Below, one piece after another: positions 18,375 through 26,780 of a stretch of DNA of 64,000 nucleotides. Within the stretch, counting starts at the first letter, position 1; the number at the start of each line of letters is the position of its first letter. The notes under the pieces were generated by a model. The model made no database searches and was not told where the DNA came from. It saw only the letters and a list, made by a program, of their open reading frames with translations. Made by a program: the position numbers and the translations under genes. Location: assembly GCF_039541115.1 (NCBI RefSeq), contig NZ_BAABFP010000004.1, positions 360,005-424,004 on the forward strand. The letters run 5' to 3'. The DNA is from Angustibacter luteus. Its GTDB lineage: Bacteria; Actinomycetota; Actinomycetes; Actinomycetales; Angustibacteraceae.

Positions 18375-19877
18375 TCAGCCGAGGATCTTGCGGATCACGA
18401 AGGCCTGCCGGACGGCGGCCGCCGCGTTGGCGCCGTACATCACGCGGGCGGTCTGCACGGTGTGCTGGGCGGCAGCGGCGAAGGTGGTGGTCGGCGAGAT
18501 CCCGAACTGCGACTCGATGATCACCTTGTTCGCCTTGGTGCGGCCGAGCGCGTTGTGGATGTCCCAGAGGGCCCGCGACCAGATCTCACCGTCGTCGTGC
18601 ACCTCGCCGTCGATGTCGTCCGTGGTCTTCGGCCCGTCGACCCGACGCAGGCAGTGCGAGGGGCCGTCGGTGTAGGACGTCGCGTCCCAGTCCATGACGC
18701 ACGGCACGTCGAAGCCCTTGCCGACCGGCTCCGACATGGTGACGGCCCAGTAGTCGCCGAAGGCCTCGCCGATCGCGCCGCCCTCCTCGCTCTCGCCGAA
18801 GCCGGGCACCTGGTCGTCCTGGATCGCGTGGCCGAGCTCGTGCCAGACGACCTCCTGGTCCTCGGCGTCGTCCACCCCGCCGTTGCCGAACGTGATCATG
18901 TCGGTCGACGGGTCGTAGAAGGAGTTGTCGTCCGGGATCGTGTTCGTCTCGACCTTCTGCGGCTCGGCGTTGACGTCCGTGAAGCCGAGGCTGCGCAGGT
19001 ACAGCTGGGCCTGGGTGATGTCGTAGTAGGCGCTGACCTGCTCGAACCCTTCGGCGTGCCGCTTGAAGGTGAAGGTGCGGGTCGGCGACGTCACCGCGTC
19101 GGCGTTCATGATCCGCGCGTAGGCGCCCTGCAGCTTCCCGCTGGTGTCGAGGTTGGTGAGCTTCACCTTCCGGTACGCCCTCGCCGGGACGGCCGCGTTC
19201 GAGTCGTCCTGGTCGGTGAGGTTCTCGTCGTGCAGGCCGGCCACGGGGTTCGGCGAGAAGACGCTGCCCGTGCCGCTGGCGTGCTTGACCAGGCTGCGCT
19301 GCGACAGGACCTTGCCGGTGCTCGCGTCCACGACCGACTGCATGCTGCCGGCGGTGCCCGTACCGGTGACCTGCCAGACCAGCCGGGCGCCGGCGCCGCC
19401 GAGCACCGCCAGGGTGGTCCGCTGGGACGTCGTGGGGCTGAGCTGGGCCGGGCTGTCCTTCGCCGGACCTGACCGGCGCGTGGCCTGCGCCTTCGCGGCG
19501 GCCGTGGCCAGCGAGGTCTTCGCGGTGCCGGCGGCGGCGGCCGCGGCCACCGTCGGGGTGGTGGACAGGGAGGTCGGCACGGCCAGCCGCCCGTCGTCCA
19601 CGGTCACCCGACCGGCCTTGTCGGTGTGCTTGGCGTAGTAGCCGTTCAGCACTGGCAGGCCGTGGAACGTCTGGGCGTACCAGGTGTGCGTCCCCAGCAG
19701 CGAGTGCCGGGTCTGGACGCGGACCAGCTCACCCCGGGTCGTCGGTGTCGTCGTCTTCGAGGTCTTCGAGGTCGTCGAGGCCGACGACGACGGTGCCGCC
19801 TGAGCGACAGGCGAGATCAGCATCGCGGTGGTCAGCGCTGCGGCGCCCACCCCGGCGATCGTGCGGTATCGGTGCAT
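18375..19877 (-). CDS. Secreted M36/M4-like metallopeptidase
   Basis: 500 residues from ATG 19877 with gggaggg upstream. A Sec signal peptide is clear: HRYRTIAG, hydrophobic AAALTTAMLI, then PVAQAAP. A Thr/Ser/Lys-rich linker and a propeptide of about 200 residues follow. The zinc site HExxH is in VVWHELGHAIQDD, and the third ligand lies downstream in GGAIGEAFGDYW, the fungalysin/thermolysin arrangement. Exported protease for extracellular protein. Monocistronic; ends at the hairpin 18320-18359. Confidence 0.85.
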   Translation of the reverse strand: MHRYRTIAGVGAAALTTAMLISPVAQAAPSSSASTTSKTSKTTTPTTRGELVRVQTRHSLLGTHTWYAQTFHGLPVLNGYYAKHTDKAGRVTVDDGRLAVPTSLSTTPTVAAAAAAGTAKTSLATAAAKAQATRRSGPAKDSPAQLSPTTSQRTTLAVLGGAGARLVWQVTGTGTAGSMQSVVDASTGKVLSQRSLVKHASGTGSVFSPNPVAGLHDENLTDQDDSNAAVPARAYRKVKLTNLDTSGKLQGAYARIMNADAVTSPTRTFTFKRHAEGFEQVSAYYDITQAQLYLRSLGFTDVNAEPQKVETNTIPDDNSFYDPSTDMITFGNGGVDDAEDQEVVWHELGHAIQDDQVPGFGESEEGGAIGEAFGDYWAVTMSEPVGKGFDVPCVMDWDATSYTDGPSHCLRRVDGPKTTDDIDGEVHDDGEIWSRALWDIHNALGRTKANKVIIESQFGISPTTTFAAAAQHTVQTARVMYGANAAAAVRQAFVIRKILG

Positions 19878-20002
19878 GTCCACCCTCCCCTGGGGCGCCG
19901 CCGGCCGGTCCGGGACGCCGTGGCGCCGGCTTCGCGCCAGCGTCGAGAGCGAACCTAGCGCTCGGTGCCGACAAAGGCTCGGGGCAATTCTGCCGAAATA
20001 CC

Positions 20003-21193
20003 TCAGGCGTGCAGGACGACTGCGATGCCCTGGCCGACCCCGATGCACAGCGCGGCCAGGCCCCAGCCGCCGCCGCGGGCGCGCAGGCTGTGCGCCAGGT
20101 GGCCGAGGACCCGGCCGCCGGACGCGCCGAGCGGGTGGCCGATCGCGATCGCGCCCCCGTGCGGGTTCACGACCTCGGGGTCGAGGCCGTCCCACGCGGC
20201 CAGGCAGGCCAGCGACTGGGCGGCGAACGCCTCGTTGAGCTCGACCTGGGCGAGGTCCGCCCACCCGATGCCGGCGCGCTCCAGCGCCGTGTTCGCCGCC
20301 TGCACCGGACCGATGCCGAACACGTCCGGGTCGACGCCGCTGACGCCGGACGAGACGACCCGCGCGATCGGGTCGCGCCCGACCCGCTCGGCCCCAGCGG
20401 CGGAGCCGAGGAGCACCGCGCTGGCTCCGTCGTTCAGCGGTGAGGAGTTGCCGGCCGTGACGGTGCCGTCGGTGCGGAAGACCGGCTTGAGACCGGCCAG
20501 CTTCTGCGGGGTCGAGCCGGCGCGGATCGACTCGTCCCGCTCCAGGTCGGTGCCGGGCACGGGGACGACCTCGGCGTCGTACGCGCCGCTGGCCCAGGCC
20601 TCGTCGGCGAGCCGGTGGCTGCGGGCGGCGAACTCGTCCTGCGCCTCGCGCCCGATCCCCTTGAGCTCGGCGAGGTGCTCGGTGGACTCACCCAGGGAGA
20701 CGGTCCAGGCCGACGGCATCTCGGGGTTGACCATCCGCCAGCCCAGCGTCGTCGAGTGCAGCGTCTCGTGGCCGCGCGGGTACGGAGTGGCCGGCTTGGT
20801 CAGCACCCAGGGCGCGCGGCTCATCGACTCGACACCGCCGGCGACGACGACGTCCGCGTCACCGACGGCCACGGCCCGGCGGCCCTGGATGGCCGCCTCG
20901 AGTCCGCTGCCGCACAGCCGGTTCACGGTCGCGCCGGGTACGGAGGTCGGCCAGCCCGCCAGCAGCACGGCCATGCGCGCGACGTCGCGGTTGTCCTCCC
21001 CGGCGCCGTTCGCCAGACCCAGCAGGACGTCGTCCACGTCGGCGGGGTCCAGGCCCGGGCTGCGCTCACCGAGCGAGCGCAGCACGTGTGCCGCCAGGTC
21101 GTCCGGACGGACGTCGGCCAGCGCGCCGCCGTAGCGGCCGAACGGGGTGCGTACGGCGTCGAGGACGTAGACGTCGTTGAGGGTCTGGGTCAC
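20003..21193 (-). CDS. Acetyl-CoA acyltransferase, PcaF/PaaJ-like thiolase
   Basis: 396 residues from GTG 21193. Thiolase catalytic residues are visible: Cys94 in NRLCGSGLEA, the histidine in GHPLGASGG, and the second cysteine in CIGVGQG. The NRLCGSG form and overall pattern are closest to 3-oxoadipyl-CoA thiolases (last step of phenylacetate or protocatechuate degradation), but a general beta-oxidation thiolase is possible. It overlaps the upstream PaaI-like thioesterase by GTGA, supporting a phenylacetate role. Confidence 0.85.
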   Translation of the reverse strand: MTQTLNDVYVLDAVRTPFGRYGGALADVRPDDLAAHVLRSLGERSPGLDPADVDDVLLGLANGAGEDNRDVARMAVLLAGWPTSVPGATVNRLCGSGLEAAIQGRRAVAVGDADVVVAGGVESMSRAPWVLTKPATPYPRGHETLHSTTLGWRMVNPEMPSAWTVSLGESTEHLAELKGIGREAQDEFAARSHRLADEAWASGAYDAEVVPVPGTDLERDESIRAGSTPQKLAGLKPVFRTDGTVTAGNSSPLNDGASAVLLGSAAGAERVGRDPIARVVSSGVSGVDPDVFGIGPVQAANTALERAGIGWADLAQVELNEAFAAQSLACLAAWDGLDPEVVNPHGGAIAIGHPLGASGGRVLGHLAHSLRARGGGWGLAALCIGVGQGIAVVLHA

Positions 21194-21621
21194 GCGTTCG
21201 ACCCGCGAGCGGCCATGTTCTGCAGCCGGACCTGCCCGCGCGCGATCAGCCGGTCACCGGCGTCCCGGGTCTCCACGACCCACACCTGCTGGGAGCGCCC
21301 GCGGTGCAGCGGGGTGCCGGTCGTCGTCATCTCCCCGTCGCTGACGGCGCGGAAGAAGTCGGTCTGGTTGGAGACGCCGACGACGTAGCCCTGGTCGCCG
21401 AACCACACGGTCGCCGCGACGCTGGCCACGGTCTCGTGGATCCAGGCGTGGATGCCGCCGTGCAGGATGCCGTGCGGCTGGTGCACGGCGGGCACCACGT
21501 TCCAGCGTGCCCGCATGCTGTCACCGGTCAGCTCGTCGACCGTGAACCCGATCGTGTCGCCGACAATGCCGAAGGCGCCGTCGGGGAACTGGTCAGCGAC
21601 CGAGTCGGCGATGGACGACAT
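21190..21621 (-). CDS. paaI: PaaI-type hotdog-fold thioesterase
   Basis: 143 residues from ATG 21621. The hotdog motif HGILHGGIHAWIHETVAS contains the catalytic region; the C-terminal VVGVSNQTDFFRAV and VWVVETRDAGDRLIARGQVR strands fit the PaaI/4HBT family. It probably hydrolyses stalled aryl-CoA intermediates. Overlaps the thiolase start (GTGA). The paa epoxidase operon is 14 kb away, so this is a split arrangement. Confidence 0.82.
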   Translation of the reverse strand: MSSIADSVADQFPDGAFGIVGDTIGFTVDELTGDSMRARWNVVPAVHQPHGILHGGIHAWIHETVASVAATVWFGDQGYVVGVSNQTDFFRAVSDGEMTTTGTPLHRGRSQQVWVVETRDAGDRLIARGQVRLQNMAARGSNA

Positions 21622-21673
21622 GGGACCTCCCGGGGTGACGATCTCTGGCCGCCCCGAGCATGCCACCCGGGGG

Positions 21674-22093
21674 TCAGCCGGTCGTGGGCAGGCCCGCGGC
21701 GCGCCAGGCCAGGAAGCCGCCCTCGACGTCCGTGGCCCGGTGCAGCCCGAGCTCGACCAGCGCTGCCGCAGCCAGGCTGGACGTGTACCCCTCCGAGCAC
21801 AGCACGAGGATGCGGACGTCGTACCCGACCGCCTGCGGCAGGCGCGCGTCGCTGGTGGGGTCCAGGCGCCACTCGAGCACGTTCCGCTCGATGACGAGGG
21901 CGCCGGGCACCTCACCCTCGATCAGCCGCTGGGCGGCCGGCCGGATGTCGACCAGCAGGGCGCCGTCCACGTGCTCGGCGGCGGCCTGCGCCGGCGTGAC
22001 CCGCCGGATCTGGGTGCGGGCGCGGGCCAGCACCTGGTCGATCGTGAGGGCGGTGGGCGGCCCCGGTGGCCGGGTGGCGACCGCGGTGCTCAT
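21674..22093 (-). CDS. Rhodanese-like sulfurtransferase
   Basis: 139 residues from ATG 22093, overlapping the cysteine dioxygenase stop by ATGA. One rhodanese domain with LLVDIRP at residues 46-52 and active-site Cys99 in LVLCSEGYTSS. The coupling to cysteine dioxygenase and the cysteine leader peptide indicates sulfane-sulfur handling during cysteine breakdown. Confidence 0.88.
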   Translation of the reverse strand: MSTAVATRPPGPPTALTIDQVLARARTQIRRVTPAQAAAEHVDGALLVDIRPAAQRLIEGEVPGALVIERNVLEWRLDPTSDARLPQAVGYDVRILVLCSEGYTSSLAAAALVELGLHRATDVEGGFLAWRAAGLPTTG

Positions 22094-22587
22094 GCCTGGA
22101 GCTCGGGCTCGCTCGACCAGACCGTGCGGGACTCGACCAACGAGCCCTGCTCGTCGATGTCGTAGAAGCGCATGCGCTCCAGGCGCGGGCCGTAGGCGTG
22201 GATGCTGACGGCCGGCTTGACCAGGTCGTTGCGCACGTCGTGCACGATGCCCGGCTCGACGACCCGGACCGCGGGAGCGTGCAGGGTGGTCGACCAGACG
22301 CCGAGGACGTCGTCCGCGCGCACCTCGGTGAGGGCGCCCTCGACGACTGCGAAGGCCGCGGAGGAGTCGCCGTGGTCGTGCAGGTCGGTGGCCTGCGACG
22401 GCAGCCAGGTGAGCAGCCACACGTCGACGCCCTCCGGACCGGGCAGGCGGGCCCAGTAGCGCTCGGCGGTGAACTTGATCTTCGGTCGCCAGAGGTGGGG
22501 CTGGCTGGCGACGCGGCGGACGACCAGGGCGAGGTCGTGCGTCGTCCACTCGGACTGAGCGGGACGAGGGGTGGCGATGAGAGTCAT
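22090..22587 (-). CDS. Cysteine dioxygenase family protein
   Basis: 165 residues from ATG 22587. A cupin with iron ligands His70 and His72 in TDLHDHGDSS and a third histidine in EPGIVHDVRN. Oxidises cysteine (or a related thiol) to its sulfinic acid. The next gene is a rhodanese, overlapping by four bases. Upstream lies a short cysteine-containing leader ORF, so expression may respond to cysteine supply. Confidence 0.88.
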   Translation of the reverse strand: MTLIATPRPAQSEWTTHDLALVVRRVASQPHLWRPKIKFTAERYWARLPGPEGVDVWLLTWLPSQATDLHDHGDSSAAFAVVEGALTEVRADDVLGVWSTTLHAPAVRVVEPGIVHDVRNDLVKPAVSIHAYGPRLERMRFYDIDEQGSLVESRTVWSSEPELQA

Positions 22588-22644
22588 GGTGAGGCTTTCG
22601 AGGCGGCCGCCTCGCATCGTGCGGGCGGCGGGGGCTGGGGGTCG

Positions 22645-22740
22645 TCAGGCGAGAGCGAGACGACACGCAGCACTGCACAGCCGCATGAGGTCGACGTGCC
22701 GACGCACGACCAGACCTCGCTGCTGCTGTACCTCAGCCAT
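22645..22740 (-). CDS. Cysteine-type leader peptide
   Basis: A 31-residue ORF from ATG 22740 to TGA 22645-22647, ending 57 bp before the cysteine dioxygenase start. The second half reads RRHVDLMRLCSAACR and LALA. This RRHVDL-x-R-x-x-S-x-x-CR pattern matches the short putative leader peptides found upstream of sulfur-metabolism genes in actinobacteria. Two cysteine codons (tgc, tgt) near the end would stall ribosomes when Cys-tRNA is scarce. Sequence match strong from memory; the attenuation mechanism is inferred. Confidence 0.75.
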   Translation of the reverse strand: MAEVQQQRGLVVRRHVDLMRLCSAACRLALA

Positions 22741-22813
22741 GAGACCGAGAGTGACGGCGGTCCAGGCCTGTGTCAACACTTGGGCACCCGCTGTCCACCA
22801 TCCGGACAGCCGT

Positions 22814-24754
22814 CTACGGGAGGGGGTGGAGGAGCGGGGCGGCGAGCCAGGCGTCCGGGATGCCGAAGCCGTCGACGAGGTCGAGGGCGTCCGGACGGAG
22901 CTGAGCGCAGGCGGTGTTGACCAGGCCGGTCACCGTGCGGCTGCGCGCCGCGGTCAGCCGGCCGTGCTCGACGTACCAGGCGCGCTCCTGCTCGAGCCCG
23001 TGCAGCAGGTGCACCGTGCACAGCCGGTCGAGCAGCGCGCGGGCGGCGGGGTCGGGGCACTCGTCGACGCCGCGGGCGAACGACTCCGCCACCACCCGCT
23101 CGACGTGCGCGCGGGCGGCCAGCAGCACGTGATCCTGGGCGTCGTTGAACACGGCGAACAGGTCGGCACCCGGCTTGGCGGCGGCGCGCATCCGGCGGGC
23201 GAGGCCGCCCAGCACGTGCTGCTCGCGATCGGCCAGCAGCCGCAGCAGCACCGCCCGGTCGAGCAGGTTGCCCTCCTCCGGACGGCGCGGCCGGGCGTCG
23301 GCCAGGCGCATGCCCCAGGTGCGGGCCGACGTCCGCTCCGCGACGGTCGAGGCGACCTGCCGGGCCACGAACCGCAACGTGCCCAACGCGTCCAGGTCGC
23401 CGAAGGCGTCGCGGTAGCTGGTCAGCAGACCCTTCGCGACGAGCTGAAGCAGCACTACGTTGTCGCCCTCGAACGTGGTGAACACGTCCGTGTCCGCCTT
23501 GAGCGAGGGCAGCCGGTTCTCCGCCAGGTAGCCCGCCCCGCCGCAGGCCTCGCGGCACTCCTGGATCGTGCGGGTCGCGTGCCAGGTGCTCATCACCTTC
23601 ACCCCCGCGGCCAGCGCCTCGAGCTCGCGCTGACGGTGCTCGTCCGGCGGGGTGTCGGACAGCAGCGCGGACTGCACGTCGTGCATCAGCGACACGAGGT
23701 CGTTCTGCGCGTAGGCGAGGGCGTAGGACGTCGCCAGCGCGGGCAGCAGGCGACGCTGGTGGGTGCGGTAGTCGAGCAGGCAGACCTCGTCGTCCGATCC
23801 CGGCGCGGCGAACTGGGTGCGGACGTCGGCGTACCGGATCGCGATGGACAGCGCCGTGCGCGTCGCCGCGCCCGCACCGCCGGCGACACTGATCCGACCG
23901 CGCACCAACGTGCCGAGCATCGTGAAGAACCGTCGGGTCGGGTTCTCGATCGGGCTCGTGTAGGAGCCGTCGGGGCCGATGTCGCCGTACCGGTTGAGCA
24001 GGTTGGTGCGCGGCACCCGCACCTGGTCGAAGGTGAGCCGGCCGTTGTCGACGCCGTTCAAGCCCATCTTGGGCCCGCAGTCCTCGATGGTGATGCCGGG
24101 CAGGGCGGCGCCGGTGTCGTCGCGCAACGGCACCAGCACACCGTGCACGCCGTGCCGCAGCGGCTCGTCCGGCGTCCCGGTGACGAGCTGGGCGAACACG
24201 ACTGCCATCCGGGCGTCCCGGGCTGCACCGCCGATGTAGTCCTTGCGCGCGCTCGCGGTCGGCGTGTGCACGACGATCTCGTCGGACGTCGGGTCGTACG
24301 TCGCGGTGGTGCCCAGGGACTGCACGTCGCTGCCGTGACCGGTCTCGGTCATCGCGAAACAGCCGGGCAGCTCGAGCGAGATGATCTGTGGCAGAACGGT
24401 CTCGTGGTGTCGCGTGGTGCCGAGGTTGGTCACGGCGCCGCCGAACAGCCCCCAGTGGACGCCGGCCTTGACCAGCAGTGACAGGTCCGTGTGGCCGAGC
24501 ATCTCGAACGCGGTCACCGAGGCGCCGATGTCGTCGCTCCCACCTGCGACAGCGGGGAACCCGGCGCGGGCGTACTGGCTGCCGGCCAGCATCCGCATCT
24601 GCTCGTTGACCCGGTCGCGCTGCGCCTCGATGCTCAGCGACGGGTCCGGCAGCAGGAGCTCGGCGTCGAACTCCTTGCGGGTGTGCTCGCGCACGTGGGC
24701 CCACCGGCCACCGAGGCTCGCGCGCAGGGCGGTGACGAGGTCGGTGCTGGTCAT
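22814..24754 (-). CDS. fadE5: FadE5-like acyl-CoA dehydrogenase/oxidase
   Basis: 646 residues. FAD enzyme for the first step of fatty acid beta-oxidation. Flavin-site motifs CFAMTETGHGSD and KDYIGGAARDA, and the C-terminal TFEGDNVVLLQLVAK and CGGAGYL, match the long acyl-CoA oxidase-like dehydrogenases. Overlaps its TetR gene by ATGA. Divergent fadA2, fabG4 and htdX lie beyond, which mirrors the mycobacterial fadE5-fadA2-fabG4-htdX region; the symbol rests on this synteny. Ends with a Pro/Leu-rich tail. Confidence 0.8.
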   Translation of the reverse strand: MTSTDLVTALRASLGGRWAHVREHTRKEFDAELLLPDPSLSIEAQRDRVNEQMRMLAGSQYARAGFPAVAGGSDDIGASVTAFEMLGHTDLSLLVKAGVHWGLFGGAVTNLGTTRHHETVLPQIISLELPGCFAMTETGHGSDVQSLGTTATYDPTSDEIVVHTPTASARKDYIGGAARDARMAVVFAQLVTGTPDEPLRHGVHGVLVPLRDDTGAALPGITIEDCGPKMGLNGVDNGRLTFDQVRVPRTNLLNRYGDIGPDGSYTSPIENPTRRFFTMLGTLVRGRISVAGGAGAATRTALSIAIRYADVRTQFAAPGSDDEVCLLDYRTHQRRLLPALATSYALAYAQNDLVSLMHDVQSALLSDTPPDEHRQRELEALAAGVKVMSTWHATRTIQECREACGGAGYLAENRLPSLKADTDVFTTFEGDNVVLLQLVAKGLLTSYRDAFGDLDALGTLRFVARQVASTVAERTSARTWGMRLADARPRRPEEGNLLDRAVLLRLLADREQHVLGGLARRMRAAAKPGADLFAVFNDAQDHVLLAARAHVERVVAESFARGVDECPDPAARALLDRLCTVHLLHGLEQERAWYVEHGRLTAARSRTVTGLVNTACAQLRPDALDLVDGFGIPDAWLAAPLLHPLP

Positions 24755-25416
24755 GCGTCCTCCGGGAGGTCGAGGACGGCGGTCAGCCCGCCGCCGATCA
24801 GGGTGCTGAGCTGACGGGTCAGCTCGTTGCGGGACAGGGGCTCTGGCGAGGCGAGCCAGTGGTCGGCGGCGGCGCGCACGAGTCCGACGACGCCGTGCGC
24901 CAGGGCTCCGGCGGCGGCCGGGTCGCGCCCGCTGCCGGTGAGGCCGGCGGCGATCAGCGCGGCGAGGTCGTTGCCGATCCGACTCGTCAGCCCGCTCACC
25001 GGGTCGTCGCCGACCGGCCGGTCGAGGAGCGGGTGGGCGACGACGAACCGGTACACCTCGGGGTCGCGCTCGACCAGGGCGAGGTAGGAGTCGACGGCCG
25101 AGCGGACCACCTCGTCCGACCGGGCGAGCTCGGGACTGGTGTCGGCGGCCCCGAGGGCCCGCTGCAGGTCGCCGGCGACGAGGCGGTCGACGGACTCCAC
25201 GACGGCCAGGTACAGCCCGGCCTTGTCGCCGAAGTGCCGGTACAGCACGGTCTTGCTGGTGCCGGCCTCGGCGGCGATCTCGTCCATCCCGACGCCGGCG
25301 CCGTGCCGGCGCACCGCCCGCAGGGTGGCCTCGACGAGCTCAGCCCGGCGGGCGAGGCGGTGCTCGGCCCAGCGGGTGTCGCGACCGTCGGGTCGGCTGC
25401 TGCGGGAAGAGCTCAT
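24751..25416 (-). CDS. TetR-family regulator of the fadE5 block
   Basis: 221 residues. N-terminal helix-turn-helix VGMDEIAAEAGTSKTVLYRHF, with a helical ligand domain behind it. Translationally coupled to the acyl-CoA dehydrogenase and divergent from fadA2. An imperfect inverted repeat in the 83-bp intergenic space (25432-25462) is its likely operator. A long-chain acyl-CoA effector is inferred from context. Confidence 0.85.
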   Translation of the reverse strand: MSSSRSSRPDGRDTRWAEHRLARRAELVEATLRAVRRHGAGVGMDEIAAEAGTSKTVLYRHFGDKAGLYLAVVESVDRLVAGDLQRALGAADTSPELARSDEVVRSAVDSYLALVERDPEVYRFVVAHPLLDRPVGDDPVSGLTSRIGNDLAALIAAGLTGSGRDPAAAGALAHGVVGLVRAAADHWLASPEPLSRNELTRQLSTLIGGGLTAVLDLPEDA

Positions 25417-25431
25417 GAAGGGAAAGTATCA

Positions 25432-25462
25432 GGTACGGTAAGTTCCTGCTACTGTCGGTATC
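25432..25462. promoter_or_regulatory. Candidate operator between TetR gene and fadA2
   Basis: Imperfect inverted repeat: ggtacggtaag at 25432-25442 against ctgtcggtatc at 25452-25462 (8 of 11 positions match as a dyad, shared core gRtacSg). It lies in an AT-richer patch in the only divergent space of this block, 16 bp from the TetR start and 38 bp from fadA2. Confidence 0.5.
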
Positions 25463-25499
25463 GAGTGATCAGCCCACCCGCGAACGAGGAGCCGTCCCC

Positions 25500-26780
25500 A
25501 TGGCAACTGCCCGCCGAGCCGCCGTCGTGGGCGGCAACCGCATCCCGTTCGCCCGCAGCGGCGGGCCCTACGCGCAGGTCGGCAACCAGGACATGCTGAC
25601 CGCGGCCCTCGACGGCCTCGTGGCTCGCTTCGGCCTGGCGGACGAGCAGGTCGGTGAGGTCGCCGCGGGGGCGGTGCTGAAGCTGAGCCGCGACTACAAC
25701 CTGACCCGCGAGTCCGTGCTCGGTTCCCGGCTCTCGCCCTGGACGCCCGCCTACGACGTCCAGCAGGCGTGCGGCACCGGGCTGGAGGCGACGATCCTGG
25801 TCGCCAACAAGATCGCGCTCGGCCAGGTCGAGTCCGGCATCGCGGGCGGCGTGGACAGCGCCAGCGACGCCCCCATCGCCGTCAACGAGGGCCTGCGCCA
25901 GACCCTGCTCGAGCTGAACCGCGCGCGCACCCTCGGCCAGCGGGCGAAGGCCGTGTCGCACCTGCGGCCCGGGCACGTCCTGCCGGAGATCCCCCGCAAC
26001 ACCGAGCCGCGCACCGGCCTGTCCATGGGCGACCACATGGCCATCACGGCCGCTGAGTGGGGCGTTAGCCGGGAGGCGCAGGACGCGCTCGCCGCCGCGA
26101 GTCACCGCAACCTGGCCGCCGCGTACGACCGCGGCTTCCAGGACGACCTGGTCACCGCCTACCTCGGCCAGACCCGGGACCAGAACCTGCGCCCGGACTC
26201 CAGCGTCGAGAAGCTGGCGAAGCTGAAGCCCGTGTTCGGCGACGGCCCGGACGCGACGATGACCGCCGGCAACTCGACCCCGCTGTCGGACGGCGCGAGC
26301 GCGGTGCTGCTGGCCAGCGACGAGTGGGCGGCGGAGCACCGCCTCCCCGTGCTGGCGCACGTGGTGGATGCACAGACCGCCGCCGTGGACTACGTGCACG
26401 GCGGCGAGGGACTGCTGATGGCCCCGGCGTACGCGGTCGCGCGGCTGCTGCAGCGCCAAGGCCTGACGCTGCAGGACTTCGACTACTACGAGATCCACGA
26501 GGCGTTCGCGTCCACGGTGCTCGCCACGCTCGCGGCGTGGGAGAGCGACACGTTCTGCCGCGAACGGCTGGGACTGTACGGCGCGCTCGGCCCGATCGAC
26601 CGGGACCGGCTCAACGTCAACGGCTCGTCGCTGGCGGCCGGGCACCCGTTCGCCGCCACCGGCGCCCGGATCGTCGCCGGGCTCGCCAAGCAGCTGCACG
26701 AGAAGGGTTCTGGCCGCGGGCTGATCTCGATCTGCGCCGCCGGCGGCCAGGGCGTCGTCGCGATCCTGGAGGCAGCGTGA
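25500..26780 (+). CDS. fadA2: FadA2-like acetyl-CoA acyltransferase
   Basis: 426 residues from ATG 25500, with aacgaggag just upstream. Thiolase residues: Cys91 in QQACGTGLEAT, the histidine in AAGHPFAATGARI, and the C-terminal cysteine in SICAAGGQG. The longer form with FDYYEIHEAFAST fits FadA2-type enzymes. First gene of a three-gene operon; its stop overlaps fabG4 (GTGA). Confidence 0.85.
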   Translation: MATARRAAVVGGNRIPFARSGGPYAQVGNQDMLTAALDGLVARFGLADEQVGEVAAGAVLKLSRDYNLTRESVLGSRLSPWTPAYDVQQACGTGLEATILVANKIALGQVESGIAGGVDSASDAPIAVNEGLRQTLLELNRARTLGQRAKAVSHLRPGHVLPEIPRNTEPRTGLSMGDHMAITAAEWGVSREAQDALAAASHRNLAAAYDRGFQDDLVTAYLGQTRDQNLRPDSSVEKLAKLKPVFGDGPDATMTAGNSTPLSDGASAVLLASDEWAAEHRLPVLAHVVDAQTAAVDYVHGGEGLLMAPAYAVARLLQRQGLTLQDFDYYEIHEAFASTVLATLAAWESDTFCRERLGLYGALGPIDRDRLNVNGSSLAAGHPFAATGARIVAGLAKQLHEKGSGRGLISICAAGGQGVVAILEAA

